A stretch of 64,000 nucleotides of DNA from Leifsonia sp. Root1293 (GCF_001425325.1 NZ_LMEH01000001.1:1952602-2016601), one strand, 5' to 3'; positions 46,461 to 56,469 are shown, numbered from the stretch's first letter. Notes: generated from the letters alone by a model not told the origin. Numbers and translations are program-made.

Positions 46461-48146
46461 TCAGGTGGCGGGCGCTGGGGTGCGCCCTGCTGTGCGCTCG
46501 GCCGCGCGGGACTTCGCGGCCGCCTTGGCCTCGGCCGCCCCATCGGCGGCCAGGGCGACCTCGGCCAACGCGCGGGCGTCGTCGAGGGTGAACCGCGCGA
46601 GCGACGCGCGTACGTCGGCGAGTGCCGACGGAGACATGGAGAGCGTCGTGGCGCCGAGACCGACGAGCACGACGGCCAGCATCGGATCCGCGGCGGCCTC
46701 TCCGCAGATGCCGACCGGCTTGCCGGATGCGGCACCAGCGGCGCCCACCTCGGCGACCAGTCTGAGCACGGCCGGGTGCCAGGGGTCCTGGAAGTTCGCG
46801 ACCGTGCCGAGGAGCCTGTCGGCCGCCATCGTGTACTGGGTGAGGTCGTTGGTGCCGATGGAGGCGAAGTCGGTCACGGCGAGCACGCGGTCGGCGAGCA
46901 GCGCCGTCGACGGTACCTCGACCATGACGCCTGCCGTCTTGATGCCGAGCTCCTTGGCCAGTCCGGTGAAGTAGCGGGCCTCCTCGACGGTGGCCACCAT
47001 CGGCGCCATCACCCAGAGGTCGGCATCCGTCGCCGCATCAGCCGCCGCGAGGGCCGTGAGCTGCTCGCGCAGGATCGTCTCGCTGTGTCGGAGCGAACGG
47101 ATGCCGCGGAGTCCAAGAGCCGGATTCTCCTCGGGAGCGTCGTTGAGGAAGGCGAGGGGCTTGTCGGCGCCGGCGTCGAGCACACGCGCCACAACCTTCT
47201 TGCCTGCGAACGCGGTGAGGAGCTTGGTGTACTGCTCCTGCTGCTCGCGCACTGTCGGAGCCGACTGGGAGTCGAGGAACAGGAACTCGGTGCGGAACAA
47301 TCCGACGCCCTCGGCGCCGGCTGCGAGGGCGTCGGCAGCTCCGGCAGCCGAGCCCAGGTTCGCCAGCAGGGGCACCGGGGTTCCATCGGCCAGGGCGCCG
47401 GGTCCCGTCGGTTCCTGCAGCCGCTGTGCACGCTCGTCGATGCGCGCCTTGGCCGCGCTCAGCTGCTCGTCGCTCGGATCCGTGATCACGAGATCGGCCG
47501 CAGCGTCGACGATCACCTGGTCGCCGTCGGCGAGGGCGCTGGCCCCTGCAGCACCGACCACGGCGACGATGGACTTCTCCCGCGCCAGGATGGCCGTGTG
47601 CGATGTTGGGCCGCCGTCGGTCGTGATGAGCGCGAGCACCTGGTCGAGGTCGAGGAGCGCGGTGTCGGCAGGGGCTAAGTCTCTGGCGACGAGCACGAAG
47701 GGGTGACCCGGGTTCGGGATGCCGGGAGCGGGAAGCTTGAGGAGGTGTGCGATGACGCGCTGGGAGACGTCGTCGAGGTCAGCGGCTCGCTCCCCCATGT
47801 AGCCGCCCATGCCGGCGAGCAGGTCGCGGAAGGCCGCGAACGCCTCGAAGACGGCACGTTCCGCGGTCTTGCCCTCGGCGAGCCTGGCGGTGATGTCGTC
47901 CGCGAGGGTGACGTCCTCGGCCATCATGGCCTGGGCCTCGAGGATGTCGCGCGCTGCGCCTCCAGCCTGGGTGCCCCGGCGGTTGAGCTCCGCGGCCACG
48001 ACCGACAGCGACGCCGTGGCCCTCTGGCCCTCGCGCTCGGCGTCGAGGTGCGTCGGACGGTCGACGGGCTCTGGCAGGGGCTCCGCCATGCGGGCGACAG
48101 GCCCGAGGGCGATCCCCTCGCCGATTCCGATGCCGTTCAGTTCCAT
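46461..48146 (-). CDS. ptsI: PTS enzyme I (phosphoenolpyruvate-protein phosphotransferase)
   Basis: 561 residues. The active-site histidine His183 is in TTDGGPTSHTAILAR; GVGLFRTEFLFLD, VMVEVPS and the catalytic cysteine in GKPVGICGEAA follow. It takes phosphate from PEP and gives it to HPr. The C-terminal 35 residues are an Ala/Lys/Arg tail (AAEAKAAAKSRAAERTAGR). The general PTS component is embedded in the mannitol operon, suggesting mannitol is a main PTS sugar here. Confidence 0.96.
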   Translation of the reverse strand: MELNGIGIGEGIALGPVARMAEPLPEPVDRPTHLDAEREGQRATASLSVVAAELNRRGTQAGGAARDILEAQAMMAEDVTLADDITARLAEGKTAERAVFEAFAAFRDLLAGMGGYMGERAADLDDVSQRVIAHLLKLPAPGIPNPGHPFVLVARDLAPADTALLDLDQVLALITTDGGPTSHTAILAREKSIVAVVGAAGASALADGDQVIVDAAADLVITDPSDEQLSAAKARIDERAQRLQEPTGPGALADGTPVPLLANLGSAAGAADALAAGAEGVGLFRTEFLFLDSQSAPTVREQQEQYTKLLTAFAGKKVVARVLDAGADKPLAFLNDAPEENPALGLRGIRSLRHSETILREQLTALAAADAATDADLWVMAPMVATVEEARYFTGLAKELGIKTAGVMVEVPSTALLADRVLAVTDFASIGTNDLTQYTMAADRLLGTVANFQDPWHPAVLRLVAEVGAAGAASGKPVGICGEAAADPMLAVVLVGLGATTLSMSPSALADVRASLARFTLDDARALAEVALAADGAAEAKAAAKSRAAERTAGRTPAPAT

Positions 48147-48191
48147 CAGTCGCCCTCCGTCGTGTGCCGGAAGGACGCCCGCCCGGTGCGA

Positions 48192-48476
48192 TCAGCTGTC
48201 GTGATCGGTGAGGAGAAGATCGAGGAGGCGGTCGAGGACCGCTGCGGCGTCGTCTCCATCGACCGTGACAGTGACCTCGTCTCCGTGATCGATTCCGAGG
48301 GCGATGACGGCGAGGATGCTCGCCGCGTTGACGGGCTTTCCGTCGCCCTTGGCGATCGTGACCTTCGCCCCGGATCCCCCGACAGCCTGTGTGAAGAGCT
48401 TCGCGGGACGAGCGTGCAGCCCGTGCTCCGATCCGATTCGCACGCTGCGCGTCGCAGTGGTGTCGGTGTCTTCCAT
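48192..48476 (-). CDS. ptsH: Phosphocarrier protein HPr
   Basis: 94 residues. Phosphorylated His21 lies in GLHARPAKLF. The regulatory-serine region of Firmicutes HPr reads NAASILAVIALGIDHGDEV here, with Ser at the equivalent position, but HPr kinase is generally absent from actinobacteria. GGAGG precedes the ATG. It lies 45 bases before ptsI. Confidence 0.95.
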   Translation of the reverse strand: MEDTDTTATRSVRIGSEHGLHARPAKLFTQAVGGSGAKVTIAKGDGKPVNAASILAVIALGIDHGDEVTVTVDGDDAAAVLDRLLDLLLTDHDS

Positions 48477-48567
48477 GTGGTCGGCCTCCGTCGCTGGCGT
48501 CCGTTCTCAACCCCACCATACTGTCCGGGATGCACGGGCACCACGGAGATGGGATCGACGCGGCCGG

Positions 48568-48882
48568 TCACGGACGGATTCCGACCGCGTCGAGTGCACT
48601 GTCGAGGGCGATGGCCCCCGACTGGTCTGTGAAGGCCGCCTCGGGAAGGACGACCACGCTGGCGTCGCCGGTGACGGCGAGACGGATGCGGATGGCATCG
48701 GCCTGAGAAGCGAGATGAGCGCCCAGCAGGACGACGGAGGCATCCTGTGCCGAGTCCTCGAGGAGGGAGTCGCTCGTGGGAACGACGTCGACCTCCAGGC
48801 CGCGCTCACGGGCGAGGCGACGGATGCGGTGAGCCACGAAGGAGCTCGATGCCCCTGCTCCACACACGACGAGGATCTTCAC
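48568..48882 (-). CDS. Orphan PTS enzyme IIB, lactose/cellobiose type
   Basis: 104 residues from a GTG (48882) with AAAGGAG upstream: MKILVVCGAGASSSFVAHRI. Cys7 in the CGAGASSS P-loop is the phosphorylation site of the lactose/chitobiose IIB family. No matching IIC or IIA of that family is in the cluster, and MtlA already has a IIB domain. It could phosphorylate or signal to the PRD regulator encoded divergently, or serve a IIC elsewhere; both are guesses. Confidence 0.82.
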   Translation of the reverse strand: MKILVVCGAGASSSFVAHRIRRLARERGLEVDVVPTSDSLLEDSAQDASVVLLGAHLASQADAIRIRLAVTGDASVVVLPEAAFTDQSGAIALDSALDAVGIRP

Positions 48883-49064
48883 TGATCCGGCTCCTTTGCT
48901 CGACTTCCCCCAGTGTGACCTGCGCACGTGCGCATCGGCCAACACGTTTTCTTCCGGCCCGGCGGAAATCTCGCCGGATGGGCACGCTCGCGCCACGGGA
49001 GATGCTTGACTCGTCGTGATGCGGACAGCGTCCTCAGAGCAGAGGGCACGCGAAGGGACCGGGC

Positions 49065-50993
49065 GTGAGTGAGAGACGGGAGCAGCTGCTCGCTCTGCTC
49101 GCGCGCGCCGACCGCTGGTTCACCGCGGCCGAGCTCGGCGATCAGCTCGGCGTCACCTCGCGCAGCGTGCGCAGCTACGTCACCGCCGTGAAGACCGAGG
49201 CCGCCCCGTTCGAGCCCGTGCGCTCGGGCCCAGCCGGCTACAGGCTGGACCGCGCCGTGTACGCACGCTGGCGAGCGGCATCCGGTGGCGACGTCGTCGC
49301 TCCGGAGGAGACGGGCGGACCGACGGCGCGTGCCAGCCGGCTTCTCCGCCGGCTCGTCGATGCTCCTTCCGGGCTGGACGCGTTCTCCACCGCCGCCGAG
49401 CTGCACGTGAGCGAATCGACGCTCGAGGGCGACCTCACGCGTGTGCGCGCCCGGCTGGACGGCACCGGGCTGTCGCTGCGCCGACGCGGCGGAACCCTCG
49501 TGCTCGAGGGAACCGAGTCCGCCCGGCGGCGCCTGCTCGGCACGCTCTTCCGCGAGGAATCGGCACGCGGAATGCTCGAGCTCGCCGCCATCCAACGCGA
49601 GTTCCCCACCGACGGCCTGGCCGAGTTCAAGACCGACCTCATCTCCGAGTTGACCAGGCGCGGCGCCGCCGTGAACGAGTACGGCCTGAGCAACGTGCTG
49701 CTGCACATAGCGATCGCGGTCGACAGGGTGCGCCGGCACCACTCGTTGCAGCCCGACGGCAGCACGGCGACGGATGCGGCAGCCACAGGGCTCGCCTCGG
49801 TCGTCGACGACCTGGTCGCCCGCCACTTCGACGTGCGGCTCGGCGCCGAGGACGTCGCCTATCTGGGCTACCTCGTCGAGACCAGGGTCGCCACTCCGGC
49901 ACAGGCCGGCCCCGAAGCCCGTACCGGCGACCTGCTCGATGCCGGCGACCTGGCCGAACTCCGACGAATCGCCGTGCAGGCCGGTCGTGAGTTCCTCATC
50001 GACCTCGACGACGACGAGTTCCTCGCCAGGCTCGCACTGCATGTGCGCAACCTCGTGGCGCGCGCCAACGATCTCTCCTATTCGCGCAATCCGCTGACCC
50101 GGTCGATCAAGGCCGGCTATCCGCTCACCTACGAACTGGCGGTCTACATCGCCAACGAGCTGCAGACGAGTCGCGGGATCAGCATCAATGAGGACGAGAT
50201 CGCGTACATCGCCATGCACGTCGGCGCTCTGGTCGAGCAGCGCCGCCGGCTGGACGACGACAGGGTCAGCTGCTCCATCGTCTCCCCCTCGTACTACGAA
50301 CTCCATCTCACCGTGCTCGGCAGGATCGAGTCGGCCGTGGGCAGCGACCTCGATGTGCGGAGCGTCGTGACCCGCACCGACGTCGATTGGCGCTCACTCC
50401 CCGGCGACATCGTCATCTCGACGGTCGAACCGCCGGTACCGGACGAACGGGTCATCGTCATCGCCCCCTTCCTCACCGACGGCGACGTCGAGAGGGTGCG
50501 GGCGGCGGTGAGCCGCATCCGTCGGCACCGTCGTCGTGCTCGGCTCGCCGTCGAGCTCGAGCGCTACTTCTCGCCCGAGCTGTTCTTCCGCGACATCGTG
50601 GTGCCCGACGAGGAGGCCATGATCCGGCTGCTGGGCGAGCGGATGCGCGACCTGGGCATCATCGATGACGCCTATATCGCGGGGGCGATCGAGCGGGAGC
50701 GCCTGTCGTCGACGGCGTTCACCGACACGCTCGCCGTGCCGCACGCACTCGCGATGACGGCGCGGCGCACGTCGATCGCGATCGTGCTGAGCGACGCTCC
50801 CATCGAGTGGAGCGGTGCGCGCGTGAACGTGGTCGCGTTCATCGCCTTCAGCGAGAGCGACAGGTCGAGCTTCCAGGACGTGTTCGACCAGTTCGTCGAG
50901 GTGTTCTCGGAACACGACTCCGTGCAGAGGCTGCTGCGGAATGCGCGCGACTACCCGACGTTCATCGAGGAGCTCGTCCACGCCCTGGCGTGA
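49065..50993 (+). CDS. mtlR: PRD-containing transcriptional activator with EIIA domain (MtlR-like)
   Basis: 642 residues. N-terminal winged-helix HTH domains (AAELGDQLGVTSRSVRSYV, then DAFSTAAELHVSESTLEGDL) are followed by PRD1 (about 170-280), PRD2 (about 290-385, with LALHVRNLVARAND and IAYIAMHVGAL), a IIB-like domain (about 395-480) and a C-terminal EIIA domain with TLAVPHALAM. This is the layout of MtlR/LicR activators, switched by phosphorylation through HPr and the enzyme II proteins. It is divergent from the mtl operon over 182 bases, and control of that operon is inferred from position. GTG start. Confidence 0.88.
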   Translation: MSERREQLLALLARADRWFTAAELGDQLGVTSRSVRSYVTAVKTEAAPFEPVRSGPAGYRLDRAVYARWRAASGGDVVAPEETGGPTARASRLLRRLVDAPSGLDAFSTAAELHVSESTLEGDLTRVRARLDGTGLSLRRRGGTLVLEGTESARRRLLGTLFREESARGMLELAAIQREFPTDGLAEFKTDLISELTRRGAAVNEYGLSNVLLHIAIAVDRVRRHHSLQPDGSTATDAAATGLASVVDDLVARHFDVRLGAEDVAYLGYLVETRVATPAQAGPEARTGDLLDAGDLAELRRIAVQAGREFLIDLDDDEFLARLALHVRNLVARANDLSYSRNPLTRSIKAGYPLTYELAVYIANELQTSRGISINEDEIAYIAMHVGALVEQRRRLDDDRVSCSIVSPSYYELHLTVLGRIESAVGSDLDVRSVVTRTDVDWRSLPGDIVISTVEPPVPDERVIVIAPFLTDGDVERVRAAVSRIRRHRRRARLAVELERYFSPELFFRDIVVPDEEAMIRLLGERMRDLGIIDDAYIAGAIERERLSSTAFTDTLAVPHALAMTARRTSIAIVLSDAPIEWSGARVNVVAFIAFSESDRSSFQDVFDQFVEVFSEHDSVQRLLRNARDYPTFIEELVHALA

Positions 50994-51032
50994 CGTGCGT
51001 TCGCCGGCCGGGCGCGAATACTGCCGAACGCT

Positions 51033-51058
51033 CACGTCGACGCATCGCATCCGACGTG
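51033..51058. terminator. Possible hairpin between convergent mtlR and map
   Basis: CACGTCG at 51033-51039 pairs with CGACGTG at 51052-51058 around a 12-nt loop, 13 bases before the map stop. A short 7-bp stem between convergent genes; a weak bidirectional terminator at best. Confidence 0.35.
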
Positions 51059-51071
51059 CGCGGGTGGATGC

Positions 51072-51902
51072 CTAGGGAATCGGAACCGGGACCACGCCGA
51101 GCGGAGCGAGGCCCGCGGCGCCGCCGTCCTCAGCGGTGAGCACCCAGACGCCGCCGGCGTGAACGGCGATGCTGTGCTCCCAGTGGGCCGCGTCGAGGCC
51201 GTCCTCCGTCGTCACGGTCCAGTCGTCGTCCTGCACGATGGTGTCGATCGAGCCCTCGACGATCATCGGCTCGATCGCGACGACCAGGCCCGGCTTCACG
51301 TCGGGGCCCCTCTGCCGCACGCGGTAGTTGAACACCGGCGGATCCTCGTGCATCGTGCGCCCGATACCGTGGCCGACGTAGTCGGTCAGGATGCCGTAGT
51401 CGCCCTGCGACTCCACGTAGCGCTGCACCGCGTCGCCGACCTCGTTGAGGTGCTTCGCCCGGGCGAGAGCGGCGATGCCGTGCCAGAGCGACTGCTCCGT
51501 CACGTCGGAGAGCCGCGTCCTGGAGGCGACGAGCTCTGGGTTGGCGGCATCCGGCACCACGACGGTGAAGGCGGAATCACCGTTCCAGCCCGAGATCTCG
51601 GCTCCGGCATCGACCGAGACGATGTCGCCGGGCGCGATGGGCACTGCGCTCGGGATCCCGTGAACGATATCGGAGTTCACCGAGACGCACAACGTGTGGG
51701 AGTAGCCGGGAACGAGCTGGAAGTTGGGGATGCCGCCGCCGTCGCGGATCGTCTTCTCGGCGATGGCGTCGAGCTCGAGCGGAGTGATGCCGGGTCGGAT
51801 GGCCCGTCGCACGGCAGCAAGCGCAGAGGCCGTGAGCAGGCCTGGAGCCTGCATCGACCGCAGCTCGGCCGGCGACTTGTAGATCGAACGGCGGAAGCCC
51901 AT
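51072..51902 (-). CDS. map: Methionine aminopeptidase, type I
   Basis: 276 residues. The metal ligands are visible in order: DAGAE and NGDSAF (two Asp), GHGIGRTMHE (His), AIEPMI (Glu) and HWEHSIAV (Glu). It removes N-terminal methionine from new proteins. The N-terminus lacks the SH3-binding extension of some actinobacterial enzymes. It lies five bases after adk and ends the S10-spc transcript at the point where the mtl cluster begins. Confidence 0.96.
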   Translation of the reverse strand: MGFRRSIYKSPAELRSMQAPGLLTASALAAVRRAIRPGITPLELDAIAEKTIRDGGGIPNFQLVPGYSHTLCVSVNSDIVHGIPSAVPIAPGDIVSVDAGAEISGWNGDSAFTVVVPDAANPELVASRTRLSDVTEQSLWHGIAALARAKHLNEVGDAVQRYVESQGDYGILTDYVGHGIGRTMHEDPPVFNYRVRQRGPDVKPGLVVAIEPMIVEGSIDTIVQDDDWTVTTEDGLDAAHWEHSIAVHAGGVWVLTAEDGGAAGLAPLGVVPVPIP

Positions 51903-51907
51903 GAGGC

Positions 51908-52540
51908 TCAGTTCGCCACCGCGGAGTCGAGCTCCCCGATGCCGAAGGCGGCGAGGGCGAGCGCGACGCGGTCGCCGACCTCGTCGGGCGACCCGAGTCC
52001 GTCGACGTCGATCAGCAGGCCGCGGTCGCGGTAGATGTCGACGAGCGGAGCGGTCTCGCGGGTGTAGACCTCCTGGCGGTGCCTGATGGCGGCCTCGGAA
52101 TCGTCGACGCGACCCTGCTCGGTCGCACGCTTGGTGAGGCGCGCGACGATCTCGTCCTGGTCGGCGACGAGGCGGATCACGGCCTCGAGCGGGCGACCCT
52201 GCTCGGCCAGCAGGTTGTCGAGGTAGCCGACCTGGTCGACCGTGCGCGGGTAGCCGTCGAGCAGGAAGCCGTTGCGGGCATCCTCCTCGGCCAGCCGCGC
52301 CGTGACGATCTCGTTGGTGAGCTCATCGGGCACGTAGTCCCCTGCGTCCACGATCTCCTTGACCCGCACGCCGAGGGGCGTCTGGTTCTTGATGTGGTAG
52401 CGGAAGATGTCTCCGGTCGAGACGTCCGGAATGCCGAACGTCTCGCCGATGCGCTTCGCCTGGGTTCCCTTGCCGGCGCCGGGAGGACCGACGATCAGGA
52501 GTCGAGCGCCGCGGACCTGGTTGGCCGTGGCCCCCGTCAT
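51908..52540 (-). CDS. adk: Adenylate kinase
   Basis: 210 residues. P-loop [16 protein letters not shown] (from about residue 16), STGDIFRYH, and [15 protein letters not shown]. The LID is the short form ([25 protein letters not shown]) without zinc cysteines. It converts ATP plus AMP to two ADP. The ATG overlaps the secY stop as ATGA. Confidence 0.96.
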   Translation of the reverse strand: MTGATANQVRGARLLIVGPPGAGKGTQAKRIGETFGIPDVSTGDIFRYHIKNQTPLGVRVKEIVDAGDYVPDELTNEIVTARLAEEDARNGFLLDGYPRTVDQVGYLDNLLAEQGRPLEAVIRLVADQDEIVARLTKRATEQGRVDDSEAAIRHRQEVYTRETAPLVDIYRDRGLLIDVDGLGSPDEVGDRVALALAAFGIGELDSAVAN

Positions 52541-53859
52541 CGGAGCAGACCCTCGTAGTGACGCTGCTGGAGCTGCGAGTCGATCTGCTTGACCGTCTCG
52601 AGACCGACGCCGACGATGATGAGCACGGATGCTCCACCGAACGGGAAGTTCTGATCGGCACCGAACGCGCTGAAGGCGATCAGTGGCAGGAGCGCGATCG
52701 CACCGAGGTAGAACGAACCGGGCAGCGTGATGCGTGTCAGCACGAAGTCGAGGTACTCGGCCGTGGGACGACCGGCACGGATGCCGGGGATGAACCCGCC
52801 GTACTTCTTCATGTTGTCGGCGACCTCTTCAGGGTTGAAGGTGATCGCGACGTAGAAGTACGTGAACCCGACGATGAGGAGGAAGTACAGCAGCATGTAG
52901 AGCGGGTGGTCGCCCTTGGTGAGGTAGTTCGTGATCCAGAGCACCCACGGCTGCGCGGTCTCGCCCGCTGCGGGCTGGTTGAACTGCGCGATCAGTGCCG
53001 GCAGGTAGAGCAGCGACGACGCGAAGATCACGGGCACCACACCGGCCATGTTGACCTTGATGGGGATGTAGGTGTTGTTGCCGCCGTACGTTCGCCGGCC
53101 GACCATCCGCTTGGCGTACTGCACCGGGACGCGTCGCTGCGATTGCTCGACGAACACCACCGCCAGCACGACGAGGAGGCTCACCAGGAGCACCAGTGCG
53201 AAGACGTTGAAGCCCTTGGCCTGGAGGATGGAGCCGAGCGAGCCCGGGAAGCGGGCTGCGATCGACGTGAAGATCAGCAGCGACATGCCGTTGCCGATGC
53301 CGCGCTCGGTGATGAGCTCGCCCATCCACATGATGAGGCCGGTACCGGCGGTCATGGTGATGACCATGAGCATGATCGCGTACCAGGCGTCGTTCGTGAT
53401 GAGCTGCGTGCACTCGGGGCTGGCGGAGGTGCCGAACAGGGCACCGGAGCGCGCCACGGTGATGAGCGTCGTGGACTGCAGCACGCCGAGGGCGATGGTG
53501 AGGTAACGCGTGTACTGCGTCAGCTTCGCCTGGCCGGACTGGCCCTCCTTGTAGAGGGTCTCGAAGTGAGGGATGACCACGCGGAGGAGCTGCACGATGA
53601 TCGAGGCCGTGATGTACGGCATGATGCCCAGCGCGAAGACGGAGAGCTGCAGGAGCGCGCCACCACTGAACAGGTTGACCAGCTCGTAGAGGCCGCTGGT
53701 GCCCTGATTGGCCGCGAGGCAGGCCTGCACGTTGCCGAAGTCGACGAACGGAGCCGGAATGAACGATCCCAGGCGGAAGAGGGCGACGATGCCCAGAGTG
53801 AACCCGATCTTGCGACGAAGGTCGGGCGTGCGGAAGATCCGCGCGATGGCGCTAAACAC
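52537..53859 (-). CDS. secY: Preprotein translocase subunit SecY
   Basis: 440 residues with ten membrane helices: [24 protein letters not shown] (helix 1), the plug region near [68 protein letters not shown], and [15 protein letters not shown]. It is the channel of the Sec pathway. A long hairpin separates it from rplO, so it may be expressed at a different level from the ribosomal genes. Confidence 0.97.
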   Translation of the reverse strand: MFSAIARIFRTPDLRRKIGFTLGIVALFRLGSFIPAPFVDFGNVQACLAANQGTSGLYELVNLFSGGALLQLSVFALGIMPYITASIIVQLLRVVIPHFETLYKEGQSGQAKLTQYTRYLTIALGVLQSTTLITVARSGALFGTSASPECTQLITNDAWYAIMLMVITMTAGTGLIMWMGELITERGIGNGMSLLIFTSIAARFPGSLGSILQAKGFNVFALVLLVSLLVVLAVVFVEQSQRRVPVQYAKRMVGRRTYGGNNTYIPIKVNMAGVVPVIFASSLLYLPALIAQFNQPAAGETAQPWVLWITNYLTKGDHPLYMLLYFLLIVGFTYFYVAITFNPEEVADNMKKYGGFIPGIRAGRPTAEYLDFVLTRITLPGSFYLGAIALLPLIAFSAFGADQNFPFGGASVLIIVGVGLETVKQIDSQLQQRHYEGLLR

Positions 53860-53896
53860 AAAGCCTCCTGGTGTGGTGTGAAGTCAGCCTACCTGC

Positions 53897-53953
53897 GAAT
53901 CGAGCCTGCCGAGACCGCCTCGTGATGAGGGCTGGTCCCGACAGGCTCGATTC
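53897..53953 (-). terminator. Long-armed hairpin between rplO and secY
   Basis: A perfect 12-bp stem (53897-53908 with 53942-53953) encloses a 33-nt loop. It lies 15 bases after the rplO stop and 37 bases before the secY start. No T tract follows. Attenuator, processing site or partial terminator are all possible; full termination is unlikely since secY, adk and map need transcription. Confidence 0.55.
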
Positions 53954-53968
53954 AGACAGATGCAGGTA

Positions 53969-54679
53969 CTACTTGACCGACCCGCCGGCGGCGACGATCT
54001 TCTGCTCAGCCGAGCCGGAGACCTTGTCGACCGAGACGTTCAGCTTGACAGCGATGTCGCCGCTGCCGAGAACCTTGACCTTCTCGTTCTTGCGAACGGC
54101 GCCCTTGGCCACGAGGTCGGTGACGGTGACGTCGCCGCCCTTCGGGTAGAGCTCGGCGAGCTTCTCCAGGTTGACGACCTGGTACTCGACGCGGAAGGGG
54201 TTCTTGAAGCCGCGCAGCTTGGGAGTGCGCATGTGGAGGGGCATCTGGCCACCCTCGAATCCGATGCGCACGGTGTAGCGCGCCTTCGTACCCTTGGTAC
54301 CGCGACCAGCGGTCTTACCCTTGGAGCCCTCACCGCGACCCACGCGGGTCTTGGCCTTCTTGGCACCGGGAGCAGGACGAAGGTGGTGCACCTTCAGGAC
54401 CTGCTCGCGAGCCTCGGCCGGCTCGGCCTTGGCCTTCGGCTTGGCGGCAGTGGCCGGAGCCTTGTCTGCAGCAGCCTTGTCGGCAGCGGCCTTGGGGGCC
54501 GCCTTCTTGGCCGGAGCCTTGTCGGCAGCAGCAGCCTTCTTGGCCGGAGCCTTGTCGGCGGCAGCAGCCTTGGGGGCCGCCTTCTTGGCGGGTGCCTTGT
54601 CAGCGGCGGCCTTGGGGGCTGCAGCCTTCTTGGCAGGAGCCTTGACGGCGTCCTTCTCGGTTTCCTTGGCTTCAGCCAT
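53969..54679 (-). CDS. rplO: Ribosomal protein uL15 with lysine/alanine-repeat N-terminal domain
   Basis: 236 residues against about 147 normally. The first 90 are a low-complexity domain of repeated [15 protein letters not shown] and DKAPAKKA units, like the tails of histone H1 or actinobacterial nucleoid proteins. The L15 body begins at [36 protein letters not shown] and ends normally. The repeat DNA is itself a near-tandem array at about 54430-54660. The ATG overlaps the rpmD stop by one base. Confidence 0.95.
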   Translation of the reverse strand: MAEAKETEKDAVKAPAKKAAAPKAAADKAPAKKAAPKAAAADKAPAKKAAAADKAPAKKAAPKAAADKAAADKAPATAAKPKAKAEPAEAREQVLKVHHLRPAPGAKKAKTRVGRGEGSKGKTAGRGTKGTKARYTVRIGFEGGQMPLHMRTPKLRGFKNPFRVEYQVVNLEKLAELYPKGGDVTVTDLVAKGAVRKNEKVKVLGSGDIAVKLNVSVDKVSGSAEQKIVAAGGSVK

Positions 54680-54861
54680 TAGTCGATCTCCTCAACCTTC
54701 ACCAGGTGAGCGACGGTCTTAACGTAGCCACGGTTCTGAGGGGTGTCCTCACGAACGACGGACTGACCGATGCGCTTGAGTCCCAGGCTGCGAAGCGTGT
54801 CGCGCTGGTACTGCTTTTCACTAACTTTGGACTTGATCTGCGTGACCTTGAGCTGGGCCAT
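54679..54861 (-). CDS. rpmD: Ribosomal protein uL30
   Basis: 60 residues: [19 protein letters not shown], then [39 protein letters not shown]. Normal length. Its start overlaps the rpsE stop, and its stop overlaps the rplO start, each by one base (TAATG pattern). Confidence 0.97.
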   Translation of the reverse strand: MAQLKVTQIKSKVSEKQYQRDTLRSLGLKRIGQSVVREDTPQNRGYVKTVAHLVKVEEID

Positions 54862-55562
54862 CAGGCACCTGCCTTCACTGCTGCGGCAGCCTCGGCAGCC
54901 TGCGCCTCTGCACGGAGCAGACGGGCCGGAGCGACCTGGTCGTAGTCGAGGCCACGACGGGCGGCGACCGCACGCGGCTCTTCGAGCTGCTTGAGGGCCT
55001 CGACGGTGGCGTGCACGATGTTGATCGTGTTCGACGAACCGAGCGACTTGCTCAGCACGTCGTGGATACCGGCGCACTCGAGAACGGCGCGGACGGGGCC
55101 ACCGGCGATAACACCGGTACCGGCACCGGCCGGACGCAGGAGGACGACACCGGCGGCTGCCTCACCCTGCACGGGGTGCGGGATGGTGCTGCCGACGCGG
55201 GGGACGCGGAAGAAGTTCTTCTTCGCCTCCTCGACGCCCTTCGAGATGGCGGTCGGGACCTCGCGGGCCTTGCCGTAGCCGACACCGACGAGTCCGTTGC
55301 CGTCACCGACGACGACGAGGGCGGTGAAGCTGAAGCGACGTCCACCCTTGACGACCTTGGACACACGGTTGATGGTCACGACGCGCTCGAGGAACTGGCT
55401 CTTCTCGGCGTCGCGGCTTCCGCGGTCACGGTTCGGGTTGCGCTCACGGCCACCACGGCGAGCCTCACGAGGCTCTGCCTGTGCGGTCTCCGTCGATGCA
55501 GCGGTTTCCACCGGTGCCTCTGCGGTCACTTCTTGCTCCTTGTTGGGGGTGTTCTCGCTCAC
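54861..55562 (-). CDS. rpsE: Ribosomal protein uS5 with acidic/basic N-terminal extension
   Basis: 233 residues. The first 50 are a Glu/Thr/Ala then Arg-rich extension ([19 protein letters not shown]). The S5 body starts at [76 protein letters not shown] follow. The C-terminus is Ala/Glu-rich. It overlaps rplR by four bases. Confidence 0.97.
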   Translation of the reverse strand: MSENTPNKEQEVTAEAPVETAASTETAQAEPREARRGGRERNPNRDRGSRDAEKSQFLERVVTINRVSKVVKGGRRFSFTALVVVGDGNGLVGVGYGKAREVPTAISKGVEEAKKNFFRVPRVGSTIPHPVQGEAAAGVVLLRPAGAGTGVIAGGPVRAVLECAGIHDVLSKSLGSSNTINIVHATVEALKQLEEPRAVAARRGLDYDQVAPARLLRAEAQAAEAAAAVKAGA

Positions 55563-55930
55563 AGGTTGAGCCCTGCCTCTCGCGCTCCATCGGCGATAGC
55601 AGCGACGCGACCCGCGTACTTGCTTCCACCACGGTCGAATACGACGGCCTCGACACCGGCGGCCTTGGCACGCTCGGCGACGAGCTCGCCGACCTTGCGG
55701 GCCTTGGCGGTCTTGTCACCGTCGAACGTACGGAGGTCTGCCTCCATGGTCGATGCCGACGCGAGGGTGAAGCCCTTGCTGTCGTCGACGACCTGGACGA
55801 AGACGTGACGCGCGGAGCGGGTCACGACGAGACGCGGACGCAGCTCGGAGCCGACGACCTTCTTGCGCAGACGGGTGTGGCGGCGCGAACGCGCAGCCGA
55901 CTTGCTCTTGCCTCTTGTTCCAAGAGCCAT
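55559..55930 (-). CDS. rplR: Ribosomal protein uL18
   Basis: 123 residues: [48 protein letters not shown], and [25 protein letters not shown] are the L18 signatures. It binds 5S rRNA. It lies two bases after rplF. Confidence 0.97.
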   Translation of the reverse strand: MALGTRGKSKSAARSRRHTRLRKKVVGSELRPRLVVTRSARHVFVQVVDDSKGFTLASASTMEADLRTFDGDKTAKARKVGELVAERAKAAGVEAVVFDRGGSKYAGRVAAIADGAREAGLNL

Positions 55931-55932
55931 GA

Positions 55933-56469
55933 TTACTTACCAGCCTTTCCGGCCTTACGGCGAACGACCTCACCGGCATAGCGGATGCCCTTGCCCTTGT
56001 AGGGCTCCGGCTTCTTGATCTTGCGGATGTTCGCGGCGGTCTCACCGACGGCCTGCTTGTCGATACCCGCGACGGTGATCTTGTTGTTGCCCTCGACGGT
56101 CAACGTGATGCCGGCAGGGGCCTCGACGGTGACGGGGTGCGAGAAGCCCAGTGCCAGCTCGAGGGAGGCACCCTTCTGGGCGACGCGGTAACCGGTACCG
56201 ACGATCTCGAGTCCCTTGGAGTAACCCGTGGTGACACCGATGATCTGGTTGTTGATGAGGGTACGAGTGAGTCCGTGGAGCGAACGCGATGCGCGCTCGT
56301 CGTCGGGACGGGTGACGAGAACCTGGTTCTCCTCGACCGTGGCCTCGATCGGGGCGGCGATGGTGAGCGCGAGCTCGCCCTTCGGGCCCTTGACCGAGAC
56401 GTCCTGGCCGTCGATCGTCACGGTGACGCCGGCGGGGATGTCAATGGGAAGTCGACCGATACGTGACAT
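55933..56469 (-). CDS. rplF: Ribosomal protein uL6
   Basis: 178 residues, standard length: [47 protein letters not shown] and the C-terminal [25 protein letters not shown] are diagnostic. It binds the sarcin-ricin region of 23S rRNA. It lies six bases after rpsH. Confidence 0.98.
   Translation of the reverse strand: MSRIGRLPIDIPAGVTVTIDGQDVSVKGPKGELALTIAAPIEATVEENQVLVTRPDDERASRSLHGLTRTLINNQIIGVTTGYSKGLEIVGTGYRVAQKGASLELALGFSHPVTVEAPAGITLTVEGNNKITVAGIDKQAVGETAANIRKIKKPEPYKGKGIRYAGEVVRRKAGKAGK

Noticed and set aside
48879-50306. A 475-residue leftward frame opposite the PRD regulator
   Set aside because: The rightward frame has clear HTH, PRD and EIIA domains; the leftward one is a shadow.
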